NCBI GenBank assembly: GCA_026391995.1 | Contig: JAPLCY010000055.1 | Coordinates: 1 to 11,655, forward strand | DNA: 11,655 nt | From: Candidatus Auribacterota bacterium | GTDB taxonomy: Bacteria; Auribacterota; Tritonobacteria; UBA1439 | Direction: 5' to 3' | Part shown: in pieces, positions 6,909 through 11,655 of the stretch | Numbering within the stretch: position 1 is the first letter of the stretch | How the letters are laid out: each line of letters begins with the position of its first letter | Program-made: the position numbers and the translations under genes | Notes under the pieces: generated by a model | What the model saw: the letters and a program-made list of their open reading frames with translations, nothing else | What the model was told of the DNA's origin: nothing | Database searches by the model: none

Positions 6909-9090
6909 TGCTCGCGGCCAATTGCTCGCCGATTCCGGGGACGTCGCTCAAGGATTTTTCTGTCGCCCCCCTGATATCGTCGAGAGCCCGGTAACCCTTC
7001 CTGAACAGACTCCTCGCCCGCATCCTTCCGATCCCCTTCAGGCTCACCAGATCGAGCAACTCCTCCTTGATCCCGTACATCGTTCGCAGGCGGAGCTGAT
7101 CGAGAACGGGGAGCAGCGCTGCCTTCTCGATCAGTCGCCCGACCTGCCCGGCGGAGTGGAGGAGCCAATCCGCGCCCTCGATGATCCTCCGCAAATCCCC
7201 CGGCCCGATCCCGAATTCTTCGCACAGGGCATCCTCGGGCCTCTCCCGGATCCATTCGCCGAGGAACTGGGCGGTGAGGAGGGCCTCGAGGAAACGGTAC
7301 TGGAGATCAGGATCCGATTCGCCGGGGTAGCGCACGAGGAAGTCCTGGCGCCTGGCGATCGCCTCGCTCCTGAGCGCCTCCAGGTCGCCTTTGCCGGGGC
7401 TCACGACATCCATGTCGGGGCAGCAACAGATGAGGTGGAGGAGCGCGTAATCGATGGGGACGTTGTCGCGCGCGGCGAGGATCCCGTCCCGGAGGATGAC
7501 TCCGGAGCGCGGCTCAAGGTAGAGCCGGGAGACAATCGCGCCGAGCGGAGTGGGGGAGAGCGCGGCGCGGGAAATGGATTCGGAATCCGCTCCCTCTCCG
7601 TCCCCGATGCTGATCAGGTCGTCCTCCAGAAGCGACAGCAGGATCCTGTCCACCAGCCAGTCCAGCTCCTCGACGTCCCCCTGCACCGCGAAGAAGGTCA
7701 GTTGCAGGAACGACATGATCTCGTCACGCGAGGCTGCGTAGCCGGAGGCGATCGCCGCGAGGAGGTGCGCGCCGAGCGCGCCGCCGGTGCCGAGCTGCGA
7801 GCGGAGCGGTTCGGCGGCGGCCCGGAGATAGTGATCGAAGAGGAACTCCTTGTCCCCGGCCTTCTTTGCGATTAGGAGCGCCTCCCCCTCCGTGTCGTAG
7901 CCCGGGCGCCCCGCCCGTCCCGCGAACTGCTTGTACTCGAAGACGGGGATCGGCCTCGATCCGCGCCCGAACTCGTAGCGGTGCCAGTCCCGGATAATGA
8001 CGCGCCGCGCGGGCAGGTTCACCCCGGCGGCGAGTGTCGGCGTCGCGCAGATGACCTTGATCCGGTTCGCCCTGAACGCGTCCTCGATGAGCCTGCGCTG
8101 CTCATGGTGGAGGCCGGCGTGGTGGAACGCCGCGCCCCCGCTGATGACTGACGCAAGTTCCTCGCAGAGGTGCGTCGGTTCGGCCAGGACCCCGCGGGCC
8201 GCGCCGGCGAGCTCGCCGAGGGCCTTTTTGTCTCCGGGAGAGAGCGAGCCCTTCAGATGGCCGGCGAGTGTCCGGGCGACGGCGATGGTGGAACGACGCG
8301 CGTTGACGAAGACGATGACCTGGCCCCCCTCCGTGATCGTGTCCCGCACGAGTGCGACCAGCGGATCACGCGCGGAGCCGGGGAGTGAGCGGGTGCTGAG
8401 GTCGGCGTAGGTGATGGTGGAGCCGTCATAGACCCCCTCGGCAAGGGGGACCGGGCGCCAGTCGCTGCACACCAGCGCCGCGTCCAGCCATGAGGCGAGC
8501 TCGCGGGCGTTGGTGATGGTCGCGCTCAGCGCCAGGATTTGAAGCCGGAGATTGACCTGGCGGAGGCGGGCCGCGATGATCTCGAGCGTCGGGCCCCGCG
8601 ACGGGTCGTGGATGTAATGGATTTCTTCCAGGACCGCGACCGCCAGCCCCTCTGAGAGCCATCTGGTGTGCATGCGGAGGAGCGAGTCCACCTTTTCCGA
8701 TGTCGCGATGACGATATCGAATCTGCCAAGCCTGGCACCCGGCATATCGTATTCGCCGGTGGCGATCCCGACCGAGATGCCGAGGGGGCCGTACCTCCTT
8801 TTGAACTCTTCGTATTTCTCGGAGGCCAGCGCCCGCAGCGGCACCACGTACAGGCAGCGGCCCCTCCCCTCGAGGATCGCCTTCACCATGCAGATCTCGG
8901 CCACGAGCGTCTTCCCCGCGGCGGTGGGAATGGCGAGGACAAGGTTCTTCCCCTCGAGCACGCCGGAAGAGAGGGCCTCTTCCTGGGGGGGATAGAGGGA
9001 CAGGATCTTCTCATCGGCGAGCACCTTGAGGATCCCCTCGGGGAGATTGAATTTATGGCCTGTCGTGGGGTGTGATACCGGACTCATCAT
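6877..9090 (-). CDS. Ski2/Hel308-like superfamily 2 DNA helicase with C-terminal helix-hairpin-helix
   Basis: A complete 737-residue SF2 helicase. N-terminal motifs: Q-type LYPPQEEAL (32-40), Walker A AIPTAAGKT (53-61), VVPLRALASEK (82-92), Walker B/motif II LEEIHYIHD (154-162) with RGPTLE (165-170), and SAT (189-191). RecA domain 2: IVFVNARRS (259-267), FHHAGL (322-327), motif V ATPTLAAGVNLPA (349-361) and motif VI QFAGRAGRPGYD (388-399). A winged-helix and ratchet-like alpha-helical region follows, then paired HhH motifs LKGIGRMRA (684-692) and VPGIGEQLA (717-725). This order is that of archaeal Hel308 and eukaryotic PolQ/HelQ-type helicases, which unwind forked DNA in repair. Motif II has Glu (E155) where the family has Asp. 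It starts at ATG 9090 (or 9087) without a strong Shine-Dalgarno and is transcribed toward plsC. An RNA-acting Ski2 role is less likely given the HhH tail. Confidence 0.87.
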   Translation of the reverse strand: MMSPVSHPTTGHKFNLPEGILKVLADEKILSLYPPQEEALSSGVLEGKNLVLAIPTAAGKTLVAEICMVKAILEGRGRCLYVVPLRALASEKYEEFKRRYGPLGISVGIATGEYDMPGARLGRFDIVIATSEKVDSLLRMHTRWLSEGLAVAVLEEIHYIHDPSRGPTLEIIAARLRQVNLRLQILALSATITNARELASWLDAALVCSDWRPVPLAEGVYDGSTITYADLSTRSLPGSARDPLVALVRDTITEGGQVIVFVNARRSTIAVARTLAGHLKGSLSPGDKKALGELAGAARGVLAEPTHLCEELASVISGGAAFHHAGLHHEQRRLIEDAFRANRIKVICATPTLAAGVNLPARRVIIRDWHRYEFGRGSRPIPVFEYKQFAGRAGRPGYDTEGEALLIAKKAGDKEFLFDHYLRAAAEPLRSQLGTGGALGAHLLAAIASGYAASRDEIMSFLQLTFFAVQGDVEELDWLVDRILLSLLEDDLISIGDGEGADSESISRAALSPTPLGAIVSRLYLEPRSGVILRDGILAARDNVPIDYALLHLICCCPDMDVVSPGKGDLEALRSEAIARRQDFLVRYPGESDPDLQYRFLEALLTAQFLGEWIRERPEDALCEEFGIGPGDLRRIIEGADWLLHSAGQVGRLIEKAALLPVLDQLRLRTMYGIKEELLDLVSLKGIGRMRARSLFRKGYRALDDIRGATEKSLSDVPGIGEQLAASIKKQAARPRA

Positions 9091-9120
9091 GCCGTCGTCG
9101 TCGCTTTAGGATTTTACCGT

Positions 9121-9139
9121 GTGCTGCAAAACACAGCAC
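9121..9139. other. Short inverted repeat in the divergent intergenic region
   Basis: GTGCTG and CAGCAC separated by a 7-nt loop, lying 31-49 bp upstream of the helicase start. It sits between two divergent genes, so an operator or mRNA hairpin is more plausible than a terminator. The rest of the 284-bp gap (9091-9374) is AT-richer than its surroundings and holds the promoter described at 9286-9315. I see no gene in it. Confidence 0.3.
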
Positions 9140-9285
9140 CATGATATCAAATGGAACACAATGCCGCCATTCATGGCTGACGATAAAGGGAGCGCGCGAT
9201 GCATGGGCAGAATAGGCTCGATGTAACATTAACTATACGAGCATATTACGGATACAGTACGTCAACCTGAATTAATCTTTCAATT

Positions 9286-9315
9286 TTGGCTTTCTGGCAT
9301 GCCATGTGCTATATT
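9286..9315 (+). promoter_or_regulatory. Probable sigma-70-type promoter with extended -10 for the gene at 9375
   Basis: TTGGCT (9286-9291) and TATATT (9310-9315) are separated by 18 nt. The -10 is preceded by TG plus one base, an extended -10. The same stretch also fits a degenerate sigma-54 site: TGGCATG (9295-9301), four bases, then GTGCT (9306-9310), with the GG and GC pairs correctly spaced. The sigma-70 reading has fewer assumptions. It would leave a leader of about 50 nt before the ATG at 9375, which has AGAGGAGG 6 nt ahead of it. Confidence 0.45.
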
Positions 9316-9374
9316 GCTTGTTGTGTGATGAGATCTGGAGCAAAACGCTCTGCGAGAAAGAGAGGAGGTTCGGG

Positions 9375-9713
9375 ATGAAGAAGCTGCGTGGTATTATTCT
9401 TGCTCTGACGGTGGCGGCGATCACCATATCAACCACATGGGCGGGCGACCATCGTGAGTGGAAGGGGGAGTATGACGGACCATACGGCCATGGCAAGATA
9501 AAGATGAAGGAGTATTATCCTCATCATAACGACAGGTATCCGTATTACCGGCCCTACTGGTATGGTTACGGCCCTGCGTACTATGCCCCCGCGTACTACG
9601 CGCCCGCGTACTACGCACCCGCGTACACGGTGCCGGCGTATCCTTACGATCCCAACACTTGCCCGCCGGGGTACCCGTATCAGGGGCCCTACTACGCCCC
9701 TCCGCCGCGCCGT
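9375..9713 (+). CDS. Tyr/Pro-rich secreted protein, 3' end apparently lost
   Basis: It starts at ATG 9375 after a strong AGAGGAGG. Residues 1-23 form a classic Sec signal peptide (MKKLRG, then a hydrophobic core, then TTWA before GD). The mature part is rich in Tyr, Pro, Gly and His. It includes PYYRPYWYGYG and three tandem APAYY units encoded by a 15-bp repeat (about 9577-9627), then a PYQGPYYAPPPRR tail. Such Tyr/Pro-rich low-complexity proteins are usually periplasmic or surface exposed; I assign no function. The frame does not stop here: it stays open to 10403. However, from about 9714 it is simply the antisense of mobB and fmdB and loses its Tyr/Pro character, so I end the recognisable part at residue 113. 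The genuine C-terminus seems to be missing at the junction with mobB. Confidence 0.6.
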
Positions 9714-10064
9714 TCCCTGGACGAGGATTTTGGGGAGCGCGGATTCCTTCCATCCCTCGACAAGGATGATGTCCGCATCCGGGAAGAACCGCGCCGCGGC
9801 TTCCCGCGGCGAGAGGGTACCGGAATAGTCGGCGATCAATCCAAGCGAGGAGGGGGAGAGGAGGAGCACGGTTCCGGCGCCCGCCCTTTTGAACCGGGCG
9901 CTGTCCTTGCCGCTCCTATCGAGGCTGAAACCAGCCCGGCTGTGCTTGACGGCACCGACGCGAAGCCCGCGTCTCCCGAACTCCCTGATCAGCTTCTCGA
10001 TAATGGCGGTCTTGCCCGAGCCGGAAGGGCCGACGAACGAGATAATGACCGGCCGCTCACGCAT
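9429..10064 (-). CDS. mobB: MobB-like molybdopterin-guanine dinucleotide GTPase, C-terminus replaced
   Basis: Start at ATG 10064, chosen because it overlaps the fmdB stop by 8 nt (ATGCGTGA) and similarity begins there. Residues 1-115 match MobB: the P-loop GPSGSGKT (12-19), VGAVKHSRAG (36-45), the SGKDSARFKRAGA segment (51-63) and DIILVEGWKESALPKILV (98-115). MobB is a GTP-binding protein that assists MobA in attaching GMP to molybdopterin, giving the bis-MGD form used by many Mo/W enzymes. From nt 9720 downward the similarity ends. The frame continues through the antisense of the Tyr/Pro-rich gene, producing a Val/Arg-rich string up to a stop at 9429. The family runs about 165-175 residues, so roughly the last 50 are missing and the rest of the frame is spurious. 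No other molybdenum cofactor gene is in the window. Confidence 0.75.
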   Translation of the reverse strand: MRERPVIISFVGPSGSGKTAIIEKLIREFGRRGLRVGAVKHSRAGFSLDRSGKDSARFKRAGAGTVLLLSPSSLGLIADYSGTLSPREAAARFFPDADIILVEGWKESALPKILVQGTARRRGVVGPLIRVPRRASVGIVRIRRHRVRGCVVRGRVVRGGIVRRAVTIPVGPVIRIPVVMMRIILLHLYLAMAVWSVILPLPLTMVARPCG

Positions 10065-10446
10065 CGTAGAGCTCACCGGAGCTGTCCCTCGCGTAATCAC
10101 CGCCGCCGTCCTTTTCGATATCTTCCGGCGATTCACCGGCCTCGATGCGGTCGGCCATTTCGCCCATTCCCGCGGGCATATCCTCGCCGAGCTCGCTCCC
10201 CATGCGCTTCATCCAGCGGGCGAGGGATCGCGGATCCTTTTCATCAACCCCGGCCAGCAGGGACGGGTCTGCGAGTTTTTCAAGGCGCGCTTCGTTGCTG
10301 CGCCCGATGCGGAATCCGGAAACGCGGCGCTTCATCCCGCCCTTCCCGCAGCGCGGACAGCACGGGGGTTTGTGCGATGAGAGGTTTCGCACCAGGAAGC
10401 TGAAGATTTTTTTACAGCGGCCGCAGCCGTATTCATAGATGGGCAT
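10057..10446 (-). CDS. FmdB-family zinc-ribbon regulatory protein
   Basis: A 129-residue protein beginning MPIYEYGCGRC at ATG 10446. The start is set by the very conserved MPxYEY opening of the FmdB/CxxC zinc-ribbon family (Pfam FmdB/Zn_ribbon_8); the upstream in-frame codons are not conserved. The zinc knuckles are C8-x-x-C11 and C30-x-x-C33, followed by the basic MKRRVSGFRIG stretch and an acidic C-terminal half (GEDMPAGMGEMADRIEAGESPEDIEKD) that is often seen in longer family members. The prototype was named for a putative regulator of formamide metabolism, but the molecular role of most members is unproven. Its stop codon overlaps the mobB start, so the two are probably translationally coupled. 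Confidence 0.85.
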   Translation of the reverse strand: MPIYEYGCGRCKKIFSFLVRNLSSHKPPCCPRCGKGGMKRRVSGFRIGRSNEARLEKLADPSLLAGVDEKDPRSLARWMKRMGSELGEDMPAGMGEMADRIEAGESPEDIEKDGGGDYARDSSGELYDA

Positions 10447-10481
10447 GATTTTAGTATAGCAATTCCGGCAGGGACGGGCAA
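10446..10481 (-). promoter_or_regulatory. Candidate promoter giving a leaderless fmdB-mobB mRNA
   Basis: On the minus strand, TTGCCC (10481-10476) and TATACT (10458-10453) are separated by exactly 17 nt. Only six bases (AAAATC) lie between the -10 and the ATG at 10446. Transcription would thus begin at or next to the A of the start codon, and there is no Shine-Dalgarno upstream. This would be a leaderless transcript. Confidence 0.5.
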
Positions 10482-10570
10482 TCGAACCGCTGTCTGGATT
10501 GCGTTGCAACTTCTCGCTGCGGTTAAAACATTAGGTTCTCTTCCGTTTTGTGTGGGTGCTTTTATATTTT

Positions 10571-10715
10571 CCTCCCCCCTTGAGGGGGAGGATTAAGGTG
10601 GGGGGTGCATTACAGGGCGTGGTTCTATGTATTCAATAAGAATAAGTTAGAACCAAAGTTCGGCACTCGTTATCTCACCCCCACCCTGACCCTCCCCCTT
10701 CGCAGGGGGAGGGGA
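10571..10715. repeat. Nested palindromic repeat element made of two inverted G/C hairpin units (copies A and B)
   Basis: Copy A (10571-10609) is CCTCCCCC / GGGGGAGG (10571-10578 with 10584-10591, loop CTTGA) followed by a GGTGGGGGGTG tract. Copy B (10674-10715) is the same in reverse: a CACCCCCACCC tract followed by CCTCCCCC / GGGGGAGG (10691-10698 with 10705-10712, loop TTCGCA). Between them lies a third inverted repeat, GGTTCTA (10621-10627) and TAGAACC (10648-10654), around a 20-nt AT-rich loop. The whole is symmetric and could fold as one cruciform. It lies in the non-coding gap between fmdB and the terminal gene. It resembles a REP- or MITE-like element; no transposase is present. Confidence 0.6.
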
Positions 10716-10942
10716 TAAAGGGTTACGCAGTTGGCAGAGCGGAGGATGCTTCTGCAACCTACCCCAGCCAGAGATTGGAAGATTGCTGGGAGGGATTGAT
10801 TATAGCGCGGTGAGCCGGAGTCGTCGTAGACTGCAAGTTGCATTGGCCAAGGATGCCGGGCTGAAGAATAAATTTGACAAAAAGTATCTTCTTTGTTCCA
10901 AATGTCAAGGATAAAGATTTGACCCCAATCGCTCCCCAATCG
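10716..10942. other. Non-coding spacer with short repeats
   Basis: No gene is supported in this stretch. It contains a hairpin based on GCAGA...TCTGC (10735-10756). There are also inverted TTGACA (10874-10879) and TGTCAA (10903-10908) motifs followed by another TTTGAC (10918-10923), and an exact tandem duplication of CCCCAATCGCT (10923-10933 and 10934-10944). The composition is AT-richer than the genes. These look like debris of palindromic or REP-type elements. Confidence 0.4.
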
Positions 10943-10990
10943 CTATTCGATGGTAAGGATTCTTTCGGCGATGGGCCCGAGCACCGCGCC
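10943..10990 (-). pseudogene. 3'-terminal relic of a paralogue of the adjacent secreted-protein gene
   Basis: On the minus strand these bases encode GAVLGPIAERILTIE followed by TAG. They are nearly identical to the end of the gene at 11093 (GAPMGPIAERILTIE, TAG), exactly 150 bp away. The first 38 bases differ at one position. Immediately upstream in this frame is TGA, then hairpin copy C, so nothing else of the gene survives here. A duplicated gene was probably lost except for its tail. Confidence 0.6.
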
Positions 10991-11001
10991 TCAATCAAAT
11001 T

Positions 11002-11042
11002 CCCTCCCCCCTTGAGGGGGAGGGGGAGGGTGGGGGGTGTGT
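11002..11042. repeat. Third copy (C) of the G/C hairpin repeat
   Basis: CCCTCCCCC (11002-11010) pairs with GGGGGAGGG (11016-11024) around the loop CTTGA. A GGGTGGGGGGTG tract follows (11028-11039), in the same orientation as copy A. It sits 50-90 bp beyond the stop of the minus-strand gene ending at 11093, where it could also halt transcription, and directly abuts the paralogue relic. The remaining 50 bp to the gene show nothing recognisable. Confidence 0.6.
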
Positions 11043-11092
11043 AAACCCCACGAGGCAGCACGAGTTCCGGTATGGGGAAAAAGCTGCGCGCG

Positions 11093-11655
11093 CTATTCGA
11101 TGGTGAGGATTCTTTCGGCGATGGGCCCCATTGGCGCGCCCTTCTTGTTCAGCAGCGCCCCGTACACCCAGTAGCGCCCCGGCGCGAGGCCCGTGAAGGG
11201 TATAGTGGCCGCATCGAGATTGATGATGTTATCGTACAACTGGAAGTATTTTTCCTTCCCGTTGCTCATGTATGGCGTCATCTTGGTTACGACCTTGTTG
11301 CCACTCACGATGTAGTACATCTTGCCCCCGGCATTGATGGCGATGTAGGGGCGGCACGGGACTCCCGCGTAGATGGTGTCCTTGACTGTGACATCTATGA
11401 AGATGCTGAGGATGCCCGTCGTCGGCTGAACAGGATGCCCGAGCCTGATGTTGAACGGCACAAAGAAGAAGGGCGTGGCCGTGGGGGCCGGGGTGGGTGC
11501 GGAAGGCGTATCAGTGGGTGATACCGGTGTATCCGTGGGCGCACTTGTCGGCGGTACAGGCGTGTCCGTGGGCGTAGATGTTGGCGGCACCGGTGTGTCC
11601 GTGGGTGTGCTTGTTGGCGGCACTGGCGTATCCGTGGGCGTAGATGTTGGCGGCA
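11093..11655 (-). CDS. Thr/Pro-repeat protein with unknown C-terminal domain, N-terminus beyond the window
   Basis: The frame runs in from the window edge and stops at TAG 11093-11095; the apparent start at 11623 is only a GTG inside the repeat. The visible part begins with at least four units of PPTSTPTDTPV, continues as SPTDTPSAPTPAPTATP, and ends in a domain of about 125 residues (FFFVPFNIRLGHPVQPTTG to GPIAERILTIE). The Thr/Pro linker is the kind used as an extended, often glycosylated, spacer in exported or surface proteins. The C-terminal domain alternates short hydrophobic strands with turns (IDVTV, RPYIAI, KMYYIVSG) and has a TGLAPGRYWVYGALL motif. This suggests a beta-sandwich such as those at the ends of large adhesin- or sorting-type proteins. 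I do not recognise a named family. No catalytic motif is visible. A relic of the same tail lies 150 bp downstream. Confidence 0.7.
   Translation of the reverse strand, partial: PPTSTPTDTPVPPTSTPTDTPVPPTSTPTDTPVPPTSAPTDTPVSPTDTPSAPTPAPTATPFFFVPFNIRLGHPVQPTTGILSIFIDVTVKDTIYAGVPCRPYIAINAGGKMYYIVSGNKVVTKMTPYMSNGKEKYFQLYDNIINLDAATIPFTGLAPGRYWVYGALLNKKGAPMGPIAERILTIE
11526..11655 (-). repeat. 33-bp in-frame tandem repeat encoding PPTSTPTDTPV
   Basis: Four units of 33 bp (11526-11558, 11559-11591, 11592-11624, 11625-11655 cut by the edge) encode the Thr/Pro spacer of the terminal gene. Units 2 and 4 are almost identical at DNA level, while units 1 and 3 use different synonymous codons. This points to a 66-bp higher-order duplication. 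The array continues past the window. Confidence 0.85.

Noticed and set aside
9295..9310. Sigma-54 promoter (TGGCATG-N4-GTGCT)
   Set aside because: The spacing fits, but two consensus bases differ and an overlapping sigma-70 site with an extended -10 explains the region; mentioned only as an alternative.
9714..10403. Extension of the Tyr/Pro-rich protein to a stop at 10403
   Set aside because: Beyond 9713 it is purely antisense to mobB and fmdB, is Arg/Pro-rich and loses the composition of the first part.
10462..10492. tRNA T-arm-like stretch on the minus strand (GGTTCGATTGCCC) upstream of fmdB
   Set aside because: The bases flanking the loop do not pair as a T-stem and no cloverleaf can be built upstream; the stretch fits a promoter better.
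10725..10760. tRNA D-arm-like stretch (CAGTTGGCAGAGC)
   Set aside because: No anticodon stem or T-arm follows and no acceptor pairing exists, so it is a chance match or a very old fragment.
10571..11042. Complete insertion sequence
   Set aside because: No transposase frame lies between or near the hairpin units; they look like non-autonomous repeats.
11526..11655. CRISPR array
   Set aside because: The 33-bp units are contiguous, without spacers, and encode an in-frame Thr/Pro peptide repeat.

Overview
The window reads as a GC-rich chromosomal segment from a diderm, lipopolysaccharide-exporting bacterium. The LptF and LptG permeases of the LPS bridge sit next to housekeeping dnaE and plsC. 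Several traits resemble genomes of uncultured candidate phyla: a Ski2/Hel308-type helicase in a bacterial context, Thr/Pro-repeat secreted proteins, GGGATTT-type intergenic repeats and G/C-rich hairpin repeats. I cannot name the organism from the sequence alone.

Layout, left to right. The 3' end of lptF (1-417) is followed 3 nt later by lptG (421-1257). After a hairpin comes dnaE (1390-4649), the replicative DNA polymerase III alpha subunit. It is broken by a frameshifting loss of about 60 codons near 1940. A structured, repeat-bearing leader (4650-4924) precedes a cytosine-deaminase-family amidohydrolase (4925-6169), then a PlsC-type acyltransferase (6228-6908). A large Ski2/Hel308-like helicase runs on the minus strand (6877-9090) and overlaps the end of plsC tail to tail. 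After a divergent promoter region, a small Tyr/Pro-rich secreted protein starts at 9375 on the plus strand. It collides with a minus-strand fmdB-mobB pair (10446 down to 9429). The last 1.2 kb holds three G/C-rich hairpin repeats, two of them forming a nested palindrome. It also holds a 3'-terminal relic of a duplicated gene and the C-terminal part of a secreted protein with a Thr/Pro-rich 33-bp tandem repeat (11093 to the edge, minus strand).

How the genes work together. lptF and lptG are one transcription unit for LPS export. The fmdB and mobB frames overlap by 8 nt and appear to share a leaderless promoter, so they are probably translationally coupled. The other genes look like independent housekeeping functions: replication, nucleobase metabolism, phospholipid synthesis and DNA repair.

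The most important caution is that three places show loss of conserved protein sequence. These are lptG (the periplasmic domain appears to be missing, in frame), dnaE (part of the PHP domain is missing, out of frame), and the mobB/secreted-protein junction (both 3' ends are missing). They may be assembly deletions or real genome decay. I saw no convincing new defence or mobile system. The best candidates for undescribed biology are the nested palindromic repeat family, the helicase with an atypical Walker B residue, and the repeat-bearing secreted protein with its duplicated tail.
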